From the NCBI GenBank assembly GCA_001643675.2, contig LSRY02000040.1:338001-402000 (forward strand): 64,000 bases of DNA, read 5' to 3'. Below, piece by piece: positions 1 to 11,599 of this stretch; the first letter of the stretch is position 1, and each line of letters starts with the position of its first letter. Made by a program: the position numbers and the translations under genes. Under the pieces are notes generated by a model that was not told where the DNA came from, did no database searches, and saw nothing but the letters and a program-made list of their open reading frames with translations. This DNA is from Monocercomonoides exilis. Lineage: Eukaryota > Preaxostyla > Oxymonadida > Polymastigidae.

Positions 1-343
1 TATCGGAGAAATTGGATTTTGAGTTACTCCGAGATATTGAAAATAATTTTCTCTGAGCACAAATGAAGCTGCTTTGAAAGTATTGTATATCAAATGAGTT
101 TGTATTAATGAAATATATTTTGAGGAAAATTATCAGAATTATTCCTCTTGTGGTTATTGTGAAATCGATCTTGTCCGGTATTTTGTGCGATGTCAGGTAT
201 TTTATGCGATATCTGTACATCACGTTGGGGTAATTTATAACAATTATTATCAATTAGCATACAAAAATTTAATTATTGACATGTATAAAAGTTTAAATTT
301 TTAATTAAACATTTGTAATGTTAATTATTTTTTCAAAAAAAAA
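1..343. other. AT-rich intergenic DNA
   Basis: No coding exon is supported here. The only local structure noticed is a short imperfect direct repeat near 175-213 (GGTATTTTGTGCGAT / GGTATTTTATGCGAT). The T-rich stretch just left of the tRNA (minus-strand TTTTTTTTT at about 335-343) is its Pol III terminator. Confidence 0.6.
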
Positions 344-417
344 CGAGCTAGGCAGGACTTGAACCTGCAACCTCCTGATCCGTAGTCAGGTGCTCTATCC
401 AATTGAGCCACTAGCCC
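344..417 (-). tRNA. tRNA-Arg (anticodon ACG)
   Basis: Read on the minus strand, this 74-nt sequence folds as a complete cloverleaf. The 7-bp acceptor stem GGGCTAG/CTAGCTC has one G-U pair. The D arm is GCTC..GAGC, the anticodon arm CCTGA-CTACGGA-TCAGG places ACG at positions 34-36, the variable loop is 5 nt, and the T arm GCAGG-TTCAAGT-CCTGC is perfect. The discriminator base is G. A run of nine T follows the 3' end on the minus strand, as expected for a Pol III terminator. No intron is seen. ACG (inosine-34 after modification) normally reads CGU/CGC/CGA. A transposon starts 6 nt upstream of the mature 5' end, so any upstream promoter elements must come from transposon DNA. Confidence 0.97.
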
Positions 418-437
418 ATATTAGAACTTGAACTTGA

Positions 438-479
438 TTGATTTGACTGAGTCGCGAAAATATAACTCAGTCAAATCAA
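438..479. repeat. Left subterminal hairpin of copy A
   Basis: The arms TTGATTTGACTGAGT (438-452) and ACTCAGTCAAATCAA (465-479) pair perfectly over 15 bp around a 12-nt loop. The same hairpin recurs at the left ends of copies B and C. The location next to the terminal inverted repeat suggests a transposase-binding site (inference). Confidence 0.8.
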
Positions 480-973
480 TTTTTGTCTGGTTTATCGAAT
501 TTATCTATTTTTAATCGAATTTCCCTCAATCTCACATGTTTTCAGCTTCGGAATTATCAGTTAAATTTGTTTTGAGTGTTGTGATCTAAACTTTTTTTGT
601 TTTGTTAATTTCTTTACCAATGTTTTTAGTTGTGTTTCAGAATTTGGTTTGTGTGTTTATTAGATATTATAAAAGCCATTTTTGATCAGTTTTTTCACTT
701 TTATCTATTTTTAATACTATGCATTTATAACAAGTTTTTACGTATTTTTTGTAAGGATTACCAACTTTTTCACAAAAAAAACAACAGTAATAGCTTATTT
801 GAATATATTTTTAAATATTTGCATATTCGTGTTTGTTTAAATGTTCATTTTCATTCATTTCATTTTTTCATTTTTTATTTTAAGTTTCAAAGAGTTTAAA
901 ACAATTTTCAATCAAAATTTTTTATATTTTAAAGTATGTTTAATAATAACAAAAACAAATATTATCTAAAACA

Positions 974-2568
974 TCAATAGTGTATTGTGATTATCAAAAA
1001 ATGTGATGAAGGTGAATGCTTATATAAAAAAATAAGAAAAAACTCATTTTTTATTTGCTAAAAGAGATTGTAAAGGCGATTCACTAACTCTTTTTTTTTT
1101 TTTCATCAGATGTTGAACATGAAGAAGAAGGAAAAGTTGAAGAAGAAGATTGTTGAAGAAGGCGAAGACTTTTCCATTGGTTCGGAATGAACCATGTTCC
1201 AACAACATTATTTCTTTCATCTTCTATTTCATCATTTTCACTATTCAACATAATAATTTCATTTCTTTTTTCTTTTTCTTCAATAAAAATTTTCTTTTTC
1301 TTTTTCTTTTCTTCTTATTCTTCTTCTTTCTCTTCTTTTTCACAATTTTGGGTTTGTTGGTCACCAGAATCACCTGAAAAAGATAGTTATGGTTATTGAA
1401 ATATGAAAAAGAAGAAATTAAACGTTATAAAGAATAATATGGGTAAAAAATAAAAATTCACGCCAGCTTCTTCTGCAAGCAGAACTGTTATTCTAGAAGT
1501 TGGAGAGACCTCTGGGTTGAGTCTATTCTTAAGTTTAGCCCGATATCTATCGTTGACAAGTCTCCTTGCTTCTGTTTTTCTTGTTGTAATTAGGTAAAGT
1601 TCGTTGATGAACCTCTGATTGGCTTCGCAGTCAAGTCCAGTTAATGGGTTGTGAAGGATGTGGAAGTTTGTCAGTGCGCATGTAACAATGAAGTAGTCAG
1701 CAATCTTTTCCACCTGAAATGGCCAATTGTGGCGAAAGACAGCGAAGAGAGTCTTCAAACGACCAAAATAACGCTCAACAATGACTCGCCGCGATGCCAG
1801 CTGAGGAGTTCCGACAGGTTTCGTAATATATGCATCCAAATCAGCCCTCGCCCCGATGTATGCCGAGTCCGCCAGCACCTTTGAGCCACCAAGCTGCGCC
1901 TTGAATTGTGGGAAATGCTCCTTGAAAATTGAAAAGTCATGTGTTGAGCCGGTATGAATGGAACTGACAGTGCTGGCCGTTCCGGTGCGCGGGTTTACAC
2001 CAACTTCAGCCTTCACGCAGTAGATATGATGTTTCCCGCTGTAGAATTTTGTTCCAAACTGCAAGCTTCCAGCTGGTCTGTTGATTGGAAGAACTGTGCA
2101 GTCAACCACAACACCCACATCTCTCATATCATCTAATCTGTCTGGTCGAAATGTGATGAACAAATCGATCAGATTGACTTTTATATTTTGAACAATGCTG
2201 TGAAGTAATTTTATTGTTGAATTTTGTGTTTCATAAAAAGAAGAAACGAGAAAATGAGTGAAGGATGTTGATCCAAGATGCAAAAAATTCAAAAGAAGAA
2301 AGAGTTGATCCTCAAATTTTTCAATTGTTTTTTCTTTTCCCCGACGAAGAGGGATTTCTTCACTTTAAAACTGATACAGCAAATCAAATTCAAAACGAGC
2401 AAATCCGGTGAGTCGGAAAAATGCATGAGTTTTATCAACTTTCATATATTTGCAAGCAGATTCGATGAGAGATTTTTTTGCAGGTGAAGGAGTGATGTGC
2501 ACTGGTGCAGTGATAGCATTTCTCTTTTCCACTCTCTCTAAAATGTCCAAAAAAGTTGATTGTGACAT
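974..2568 (-). CDS. Harbinger-type DDE transposase
   Basis: The start is taken at the MSQSTF methionine (2568). The frame stays open to TGA at 974 only if TAA/TAG are sense codons. An in-frame TAA lies at about residue 68, inside a conserved helical block (DLLYQF-TAA-SEEIPLRRGK..DQLFLLLNFLHLG) that matches the N-terminal domain of the DDE_Tnp_4 family, so it must be read through. The catalytic core follows: DCTVLPI (first Asp), KFYSGKHHIYCVK, GSTHDFSIF, LADSAYIGA (second Asp) and RVIVERYFGRLKTLF (Glu). The C-terminal part from about 1460 to 974 is acidic and Gln/Lys-rich. A hydrophobic stretch within it (1376-1460) may instead be an intron, with CTTTTTCAG as acceptor. In the standard code only 299 aa would be predicted. 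Catalytic residues look intact. Confidence 0.85.
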
Positions 2569-2656
2569 TTTGAAAAAAAAATAGAAACAAGCAAGTGAAA
2601 TGACCCTTAAAGATATTTTTTTTTTAGTGATCATGAAACCCAGAATTGAAAACATC

Positions 2657-2736
2657 GGATGTGACTGAGTCACATCCAATTTGACTGCATCTTAATGACA
2701 TTAGATCGATCTTATTGGATGTTGACCGATCTAATG
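2657..2736. repeat. Right subterminal hairpins of copy A
   Basis: Two palindromes sit just inside the right end: GGATGTGACT-G-AGTCACATCC (2657-2677), and CATTAGATCG (2699-2708) paired with CGATCTAATG (2727-2736). Both are kept in copies B and C; in C, one arm of the second has changed. Confidence 0.8.
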
Positions 2737-2770
2737 CCACTTGATGCAGTCAAATCAATCAAGTTCTATT

Positions 2771-3743
2771 AGAACTTGAACTTGATTGATTTGACTGAGT
2801 CGCGAAAATATAACTCAGTCAAATCAATTTTTGTCTGGTTTATCGAATTTTACGAATTTTAATTGAATTTCATTCAATCTCACCAAGGGCGAAATTGCGA
2901 TTTTTTATGATCACAAATTGTGATCGAACATTTTTTTGTTTTGTTCATATCTTGACCTGTGAAATCATGTTGATGTTGATTTTTTGAAATGTTGTTTGTC
3001 AAATTATGAATTTTAAGTTTTTTATTATATTTTTGTTGTTTTCTCATTTTGATTCGGGTTTTTTGAAACTCTTAAATTTCGTAATTGTGACTCAGCTGTT
3101 AACTTTCACTGTTGAAATCGAGCCAACTTTGTTTATGTTTTGAACAATTAACATTTTCATATTCATTTTTTTTGAAGAATTTCAATATTTATAAAAAAAA
3201 ACATTTTTGTGTTTTCTAAACTGATATGTGTTGATTATTCAATCATTTTTCAATATTTTTGCATATTGAATAAAAAATAAAAAGAAAATGTGATTTTATT
3301 GATTCTTTTTTGTGTTTTTTCTTTTTTTAGAAAATATTAATGAAATGAAAAATCCAAATGAAACTAGTTTTAAATATTGAATAGATACATGAAAATTACT
3401 CTAATCATTATAATAAATCATCAACAATTATTATCAAATAATGTCAAATATGAAATTTGCGGTTATGTTAGAACTTCAATAATTTTTCAAAACTTTTATT
3501 TTTTGTTTCAAAATATCATGAAAAACAAATAAATAAAAGCATAATGAATTGAAATTATATGAAAACCAACTATTTTCAAAACAAACAAATAACGAAAATT
3601 TTCTGATCATCACAACCAGAATGAAAATGATCGGATGTGACTGAGTCACATCCAATTTGACTGAGTCTCAATGGCATTAGATCGATCTTATTGGATGTTG
3701 ACCGATCTAATGCCATTTGACGAAGTCAAATCAATCAAGTTCT
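2771..3743. mobile_element. Non-autonomous Harbinger-type element (copy B)
   Basis: This element is 973 bp, the same length as copy C, and shares with copies A and C the terminal inverted repeats and subterminal hairpins. It has no transposase frame. The interior, up to about 3300, closely matches copy C, including a block near 2900-3130 with TTGACCTGTGAAATCATGTT. The left flank is ATT but the right flank is TTT, so its own target duplication is imperfect or has mutated. It is presumably moved by the copy-A transposase. Confidence 0.85.
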
Positions 3744-3944
3744 TTTGGAAAATGAGATTTTTTGAATTGAATGCATAATTTTGATTTGACTCAATCAATT
3801 TGCATTTAGTCGGTCTTATTTGATATGAATTAGTCAAAACTGAATTGAGAAGATTTTTAAGGTGATCAAAAAATCAAAAATTATGAAACAAATTTATCAG
3901 CCTGGATGCCTGATAAATCACTTGAAGTTTCGTCCTTCACAAGA

Positions 3945-4075
3945 AAACAAATAAATAAAAAATAAATAAATAATGAATGAAAAATAAAAAAAAAAATAAA
4001 AATAAATAAAAATAAATAAAAATAAATAAAAATAAATAAATAAAAAATTAATAAAAATAAATAAAAACAAAAAAA
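3945..4075. repeat. AAATA/AAAT microsatellite
   Basis: Imperfect tandem AAATA and AAAT units occupy this stretch. Open frames over it are low-complexity shadows. The DNA between copy B and the MITE at 4594 shows no other feature. Confidence 0.8.
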
Positions 4076-4593
4076 ATATAAGTTTTTACAAAGCACTTGC
4101 CTCATAAAAGAAAGGAAGATATATGTGCTTTGTTGTACGACCTCCTTTATTGGACAGACAAAAAAATCTATTTTTTGTGAATCAATGGTGGGGGTTGTTT
4201 CAAAATATTCATATCTTTACGCTAAACAAATGAGACAGATGATTTCGTTGTGTTTTCTTTATTGTTTGATAATTAAAATTTATTATGATTTTTGTCTGAC
4301 TCATTTTTCTCTTTTTGAAAGATCAGGGAAATAGATGGATGACATTTACATTTCAAGAATACAGACTTAATTATTTTTCCTCAATTTATCAGAATTGAAT
4401 TTCATTAACCCTAATTAACTTCCAACTGCAAGGGAAGCACACTCAACAAAAGATTGACAGACTCAATGGTTTGACAAAGTGAAAACATTTTATGATGAGT
4501 TCAGATTAACAACTGAACTCATTTTCAATCTTGATGAAGATTATTTAATTGTTTTAGTTGTTAGGTCAGTCAAATTGGAAAGCACTGAAGATA

Positions 4594-4839
4594 CATGGGT
4601 GATTCTTTTTGAAAAGTCACAATTGTTTAATTTTCAAATAAATCAAAAATTTCATATTTTGCTTATATTTTTGTTAACATGCACCAAACTTCTTTAATAT
4701 AAAATCTATTTCTGGATAATACCATTTCAAACATTCTTGAGGAGATTCGTGAGTGAAAGCAGATATTTGAGCAAAATATGAAATTTTTGATTTATTTGAA
4801 AATTAAACATTTGTGACTTTTCAAAAAAAATCACCCACA
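4594..4839. mobile_element. MITE family X, copy 1
   Basis: This is a 246-bp element with long inverted ends. The left end GGGTGATTCTTTTTGAAAAG continues as TCACAATTGTTTAATTTTC; the right end is its reverse complement with few changes. TA dinucleotides lie at both outer edges (4592-4593 and 4840-4841). The interior is non-coding. Related copies are at 5925, 28724 and 57001. Confidence 0.8.
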
Positions 4840-4841
4840 TA

Positions 4842-5924
4842 TGTTCCGTTTGTTACTTAACCAGTCTCACCTCCATCAATTTTTTCGATCTTTCTTAATT
4901 AGGCGGATGGTGTGAGGAATCATATTGTGTTGAAAAAAAAAGTCAAAAATATCCAAATTTTACTTCTAAAAGTCAGTGAATCTCAGATGAGATTCAAAGA
5001 AGATGAAACTTGCTCAATGACAAAAGATTGTTTTCAAATGGTATTTGAAAGAGTTGTCATCTTATCCATTCCATACGAAAGAATAATTATCAATTGAAAA
5101 GATTTTTACTGTTTGTCTTTATGGATTATCTTGAAGCTGATTTGCAAACTCTAACAATACAACAGGAAAAAATTTATATTGTTGTTTTGTGTTTTCCATT
5201 ATTTCATATGTCATATCATGTCTAGCAATTGGGTCAATGTGTCAAAGCCTCATTTAAGAATTCAATGAAAACAACTTATAATAAACACATTATCCTTTTG
5301 ACAGAAAAAAGAATCGCGAATTATCAAATATTGCAATGCTCTTCACACAGCCTTATAGCCCTTTTTAATTGCAGCTTTAATATAGAAATAAAAGAATATG
5401 GATATTCAATACAAACATTTCTAAATTAAAACTGACTTAGAAAAAACCAGAATTTAAAAAGCATCAGAAAAAATTATAAATTAGATAAAATTTATTTTCA
5501 ATAAGAAAAAGCCTAACACATCTCAACAAAATGATCACATTTGTGAACATGTTCATTCATTCTTTCTTTATATAACTGATATTCAATGTGATTTTTACAG
5601 AAAATATTGCTCCAAAAGTTTTATGAAATCGAAAGTTATAAAAAAGGCTTTTCATGAAAATATTAAACAATTGTCTGAAAGAAAAGGAAGAAAAGATCTA
5701 TAAAACACGCATTGTTCTTAAATTAAATAATAAATACACTCAACTCAAACTGGTCAAGTCAAATAAAATTTTAAATAATAAAGAAATTGATGTTTATTTT
5801 TATTTCTGAAAATGGTTTTTTTTTGATTTATTTATTCATATTTTTTTAATATTTGTTTTTTTAATTTTAATTTGAATTAAAATTTATAAACAAAAAAAAA
5901 TGAATTATTGGATTGATTTTAGTC
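4842..5924. other. Gene-poor AT-rich DNA
   Basis: Only short open frames without domain likeness or codon bias were seen. No tRNA, repeat or transposon end was recognised. Confidence 0.5.
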
Positions 5925-6170
5925 ATTTGGGTGATTCTTTTTGAAAAGTCACAAATGTAAAATTTTCAAATAAATCAAAATTTTCATATTTTGCTCACAT
6001 TTCTGTTTCCACTCACATATCTTCTCAAGAATGTTAGAAACAGCATAATCCTTAAATAGATTCCATATTTGTGAAGTTTGGTGTATGCCAACGAAAACTT
6101 AAGCAAAGGATGAAATTTCGATTTATTTGAAAATTTAGCATTTGCAACTTTATAAATAGAATCACCCATA
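5925..6170. mobile_element. MITE family X, copy 2
   Basis: The left end TGGGTGATTCTTTTTGAAAA and the right end AATCACCCAT, with the internal GATTTATTTGAAAATTTAGC, match copy 1 over about 246 bp. It has more substitutions than copy 1 (for example in the right-end CAACTTTATAAATAG block), so it is probably older. Confidence 0.75.
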
Positions 6171-6640
6171 TTTCTGTATCTCATCATTCTGAAGCAACTT
6201 CTTTTTGAGAAGACTCTTCAAACTTTCGATTCTTTGATGGTGTGATTTTGTTACTGAATCCACAATGCTTAATATGTGTTGTTGACAATTTTATGATTAT
6301 GGGGATTTGATGGAACTTAAAGCATTTTCATTAAACATTATTCATGATAGTGAAACTTTCAATGATCAAAAATAACGTGTATTTTGGATTCATTTCTGAG
6401 AGATTTATGTTTTGTTACAAAACTTTGTGAAATGATTTCATTGACACTTGTTCTAATATATGCAAAACAGTTTATTTTCGAGATGTGAAAAAGCTTTCTT
6501 TTGTTATCAGTCCAACAAAGATTAATTTCCCTTTGCAAAATAAGCTCAAAAGTCAGTATTTTCTTTTATATATCCGATAGAGTTTAGAACGTAATATACA
6601 TTCCATCTGTCAATTTCAATTTTTGTGTAGTTTTGAATAT

Positions 6641-6898
6641 TAGTGTGATTATTTTTGAAATCATATTTTTTCTGTCACAAATTTTTTGTTGAAAATTTTC
6701 TTTTGAATATCAACAAAAGATTACTGAAAAGTTAAAAGGTTTATTAAAAAAAATCGACATCTTTATTAGAACAAAAAATTTTATTTATTAAACAATTGTG
6801 AAAAATACACAAATTGCAGACAAAATCTCTTCCCAGTGACAAACAACCTTTTAAAAATGAACACTCAGAAAAAGTTATGATTTTAAAAAAAATATCCA
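6641..6898. mobile_element. MITE family Y, degenerate copy
   Basis: It begins GTGTGATTATTTTTGAAATC and ends with the inverted form AAGTTATGATTTTAAAAAAA, over a length like that of better copies at 32871 and 47673. Both ends have drifted. From 6899 to about 8030 no feature is supported, apart from a short open frame at 7908-8064 just before the retrotransposon Gag frame. Confidence 0.5.
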
Positions 6899-8045
6899 AA
6901 ATATTCCCATGAAAAAATTTTAAAACTTTTCAAATTTTTTTCAATATCAGAACATGAATTGTTTTGGATGATATTTCTTTGATCTTCGTCCTTCCTGTTT
7001 CTTAGTGAATCCTGTTTAGACATTTTACACTTTCTCTGTTTAATTTTCTAATTGGAAACACAGCTTCATCTGTTTCATCCACTTTGTTTTTCCAGCCTCG
7101 TTTGTCAAAATTATTTTCAAATTTTTAGTGATACTTTTTCTAAACGAGCTGTTTCATAAGTTTTTAATGTTCACGGATAACACGCTAGTGAAACTGGAGT
7201 GTCGAACAGATAATCCGACACAAAAGCAATTAGCCAACAAACAAAGACTGCTTTCATTTATCAATAAATGTTTTAAGTGTGTGTTATTCCAAATATAAAA
7301 TTGTTCATGTATGTTCCAATATCCACTTGTGTATTTTTAAAGATTCAAAATTTTGGTCTTTTCTTTCATTGATGACAAAAGCGATCTTTTTCAGGAGTTC
7401 TGTTGATAAACGACCAATGAGATGTTTCAATTTTTGTATTTTTCACTTTGTGAAAACTTGTAGAATTGTTGTTTTTCTTTTTCTATTGGTCTATTGTTCT
7501 TTGTTGAGAAGCAATTATGAAATTGATAAAAAGATAAATGAAACCATTAAATATTTTTTTCTTGTATTCAATAGGTTCCTTTCGATTAATTCTCATGCGA
7601 GAACATAAATTAAACAAATTGAACAGAAGCAAAAATTTGTTAAAGGTCTATTTTAAAAATAATGAAACAGCAATTAAAACATTTCTCAGCTTCTTTTTGA
7701 TTTTTGAAACAGTGATATTTATTGATTTATTATTTGTTCCAACACAATAACTATTAATCGCAGTCGAAATTATTAATGAAGTCAATCCGTGAACACTAGG
7801 AGCAGGTTCACTTTTCGATTAAAAGTTTTGAATTCATTTTGTGAGTGGTTTAAGATCATGCTTTGTAAATATTCAAACTTGTTTTTCAGACGATTGTTCT
7901 CAGTTAAAATGGAACAAGAACCTGTTAGAATACCAAATAGCGAATCCAAGGACAGAGGATTTGATTTTTCGCACAGAATTTCAATAGTTGAAAACATGAT
8001 CGAAGAAATTACCAGAAGCCAACATGGCCAATGCAGTCCGGAGCT

Positions 8046-9372
8046 ATGGGAATGTTGCCATTGAAGAATTAGAAGAAAGAACGACTAAGAAGAATAAGCA
8101 GATCGAGATCGAGCGAGTTCGAGTTTGTTGCAAATTTTATTGAAGTGATCACGAGAGGGAAACAAGGAAAGCGAGAAAGATTACGTCGAACATATATTCG
8201 AACGAAGAAACTGGAGGACGAAAAGGATAGCGACTGGGATTCGGAAGAGCAAGAAGTTCAGGAAGAAATGGAAAGAAAACAAGATTTTTCCAGTATTTTT
8301 CACAGGGAGTGGTTGACACCCCGGAGACAAGCGAGCGAGTTGAGGAAGTTTATTGAATTTTGCAAAGCTGGCTCGATAAGAATAAGTGATGACATATTGA
8401 ATTCATTTATCCCAGAGAGTGAGAAGGAGTTCTTCACAGGACACACAGACACGAGCTTGAACGCTCTGGCCAGGACAGCCATAACAGCGAAGGGGAGAGG
8501 AGAATCACCAGAAGCAAGCCGAGCAATCAAACTCCTCCAGCCTGCTATGGAATCGGGCTTTGAAGCAGCAAAAGCAATTGCGTTACTGACAGTGAAGGAA
8601 CTATGGAAGGCACACCTCATGGAAGAAGAGAAAGAAAGACTGAGAGGACTTTTTTGCGCCTAGGCGCTTATTGCCGACCACATCAGCAGAATAAACCTTC
8701 TGAAAGTTAAACCCCAGTCAAGCTGGCGGAGTGTGAAAGGTTTTCTAGAATGAGGAATGTCCAAGGACATCACAGAGAGTTTTAGGAGACCAGTGGATAG
8801 CACTAGCTTTTATCAAGCAGTGGGAGAAGCGACAAGGAACAGTGCATCCCCCGCTTCTCCCACAGCCTTCGGCCTTGTCTCAGCCAGGTGTGGTTGCTCA
8901 AGAAGATGTGGTACAGAAAGGAATGCTCAGGGCTTCGCCAACAGACAGCTCCAAAAACGTGGCTTCGATGGGAGCTTCTCAAATTTCAAAGAAAGAAGGA
9001 TGTCAACACATGTACTACCACAGCATGCCCCTGCACCAGCTGGGAGAGTGGCCTCGATCACTGTTCACCTCACCCCAGCTCCCCCGAGGATACAGGGAGG
9101 ATCAGCAACAGGAACAACTATTGGAACAAGCCAATGTACCTAGAAGAAGAGAGAGCCGTGCTTTGCTGCTAGACAAAGAAAGAGGAGAGAGCATCGCTTC
9201 TCCGCGAAAACAGCGAAGATGCACTGAGCCCATTCGATCGAGAGAAGAGTATAAATCAATGAATCTCAAGAGACCACGAGAAAGGATCATGGAGAGAGAG
9301 CACAGAAGGAGACTCCGCATTTCACCGAAGGACAAGACAGAAGAATTAGGAGAAATCCGAGAAGGAGGATGA
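8046..9372 (+). pseudogene. Gag-like ORF of DIRS-like element 1 (frameshifted)
   Basis: The first part runs from about 8046 to TGA at 8751-8753, reading through TAG at 8070 and 8661 as Gln. It is highly charged, with an Arg/Lys-rich start and a helical block (SRAIKLLQPAMESGFEAAKA). A second frame continues the same kind of protein from about 8745 (GDQWIALAFIKQWEKRQG) through a Pro/Gln-rich region to an Arg/Glu-rich tail ending at TGA 9370-9372. The two join by one shift near 8745, so this is best read as a single Gag-like ORF broken once. No zinc knuckle is visible. It overlaps the start of the RT frame by roughly 110 nt in a different frame. Confidence 0.6.
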
Positions 9373-11164
9373 GAAGAGAGTCTTGAGAGCTTTTGGTACG
9401 GTTACAGAGCCCCCAATTGGGAGTGATCTGGATGTGAGCTCGAAGATAGTTATTGAAGATATTCTCGAAGGAGAAGAATACACATAGATGCAGGTTGGCC
9501 ACAAGAAGCCAGGAGTGAAGGAGAATAAAGTGATTGGACCACCGAAAGAGCCACTGCCTGGGAGGCAAGTGAACAGGCTGAGCAAGTGGAAGAAGATTAG
9601 GGGAGTCAAACAAGTGAGCCGTGGTAAATGAGCTCGATGAAAAAGTCCCCAGTCTCCAATCTCACTCGAGAAGAGAAAACACAGACGAGAGTTTCGATTG
9701 ACGATGGAGATGACGAACAATTATTTATTCCTCTTGGAGGAGGAATTGAAGGAAGGAGTGGTGAAACCCATTCAGGAGTCGGAGGTGAAGTGGTTCAATC
9801 CGACATTCATGGTGATAAAGAAGAACGGAAAGTGGAGAAAGATCCTGGATTGCAGGGCGCTAAACGAGGAAGTGCAGGAGAAGCATTTCAAGATGGATTC
9901 CTTGGAGACAGTAGTGGAACTCCTGGAGGAAAACTTTTGGATGACCACTCTTGACATATCGAGAGCGTATAAGCATGTCAAAGTGGACGAGCACTTTAGT
10001 CCCTATCTGTGCTTCAGCTTTCAGAATCAATGCTATGCTAACGTGGGGATGCCCTTTGGGGCAAAGGATGTGCCCAGAGTATTCACGAAGATAATGAGAC
10101 GGGCGGAGTCAAATATCAGAGAAGAGTGGAAAGTGAAGCTAGTGATTCACCTGGACGACATTCTCCTCATGCACCCAGACAGGGAAGTTTTGAGATTGAT
10201 CTCACAGGAGATAGCCCAGTTCCTGAGGAATCTGGGCTGGATTCTGTCGGAGGAAAAACTGAAGTTGGAATTGACAAGGAACGTGGAGTTTCTGGGATGG
10301 CTGTGGAACTCTGAGAAGATGGAAGTGACGCTCCAAGAAAGGAAGAGAGTGCTGCTCCTGGAGGATATGCGAACCTGGATAACACATGCAAAGCAAAGAA
10401 AGAGACAAATGACTAGGGACTTAGCAGCACTCCTCGGGAGGTTGAATTTTGTGAGGTTACAACACACACCAGCGAGTTTGAAGATGATGCGTATGCAATA
10501 CATACTGAGGTTAGCATTAGCTCTCAGGGGCTGGAAGGGAACGGTAATAGCCAACCCAATGATTCTGGGAGATTTAACACATAGGAGAAAGACCCTGCAA
10601 GAGAATAGACCAAGGAGTCTGAAGAAAAGGAACAGACCAGCAGTACTGACGACGGACGCTTCGGAGCTGGGATGGGGTGCAGTGCTAACAATACCGAGGG
10701 AGAACAAAGAGGAGAAGATATATGTCCACGGGAGTTGGACTCTCCAGGAGAGTGCTTCAGCGATCAACGAGAATGAGTCCATAGCAGTGTTGAGGACTTA
10801 AGAAAGGAAAGGAGCATGGCTGCAACAAAAAAAGATAGACCATATTCGTCTGAGGACAGACAACATGTCCATGAGATGGACAATACAGAAGAGGAGGGGA
10901 GTTCCATCGCTCATTCCAACACTGAGAGCATTAGAGAAGAAATTGAACAGCCTGGACATGACTATACAGACGGAACATCTCCCGGGAGAGCAGAACACGG
11001 AAGCAGATGCACTCAGCCGGATGTCGAGAAAACCTGACTACGCATTGAGAGGTGGGAGAAAGTTGCAGAGATATTGCAAACAATCGCACCGAGAACACTT
11101 GATTCAATTTCAGAACAGATTGCGCAGGTGCTCTGCGGAAGAGTTTGGAGACTATCTTGCATGA
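9264..11164 (+). CDS. Reverse transcriptase/RNase H of DIRS-like element 1
   Basis: The RT core is clear: FNPTFMVIKKNGKWRKILDC, TTLDISRAYKHV (first catalytic Asp), GMPFGAKDVPRVFTKIMR, HLDDILLMH (the DD pair is intact; family members usually have YxDD), and NVEFLGWLW. RNase H follows with LTTDASELGWGA and ESIAVL. The frame crosses TAA at about 10801 inside RNase H (VLRT-TAA-ERKGAWLQQ..RTDNMSMRW), then reads HLPGEQNTEADALSRM and ends at TGA 11162-11164. A standard-code annotation would stop at 10801 and lose half of RNase H. Upstream, the same frame extends to about 9264 with an in-frame TAG and two TGA codons at 9628-9642. The second TGA aligns with a Trp in element 2. An overlapping frame at 11074-11520 carries ILILPTWRRQTW, the usual post-RNase H motif, so one frameshift is likely near 11150. 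Confidence 0.88.
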
Positions 11165-11599
11165 GAAGGAAGAGAGAGAAAGAAATGCAAGAATACGAGA
11201 CAGTACTAGTCCACGCGTTCCTGAGTAACATTGGATGTGTGCTGAAGGCGAAGATGAACGAAGCTCAGAGGGAACTTACGATTCTGATTCTTCCAACCTG
11301 GCGGAGGCAGACCTGGACCCTGCAACTGCAGCCTGGGCATTTGACAAAGATCCTGGGGACCTATCAGGAGTGCATGATACCGGGGGCGAAGATGAGAAGT
11401 GAAGGCTGGAAATTACACACAGGAGAGGTAATAAGCATTATTCTGGAGAGGAAAATATCCAAGGAAGGGACCTCTTCTTAACATGCGGAGAATACGTTGG
11501 AGCAATTGATATAGCAGCAGCAATACTGAAAAACCAGAAGAGTGAAAGAGACACGTGGAGTGCGTTTCGAAAACAAAACAATTCCTTGATAGGGAGAGC

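Larger units (their letters stand above)
423..2767 (-). mobile_element. Autonomous PIF/Harbinger-type DNA transposon (copy A)
   Basis: The element is 2345 bp and is flanked by a 3-bp ATT duplication (420-422 and 2768-2770). The right end carries the inverted form of AGAACTTGATTGATTTGACT; the left end has the same sequence with a 6-nt TTGAAC repeat inside it. The subterminal DNA is built of hairpins (438-479, 2657-2677, 2699-2736). Copies B and C share both ends, so the boundaries are supported by comparison. The only gene is a minus-strand transposase at 974-2568. The element lies directly upstream of tRNA-Arg and touches copy B. The simplest history is that B was there first and A later inserted between B and the tRNA, duplicating ATT. 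A 3-bp duplication fits the PIF/Harbinger superfamily, although the usual target is TWA. Confidence 0.85.
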
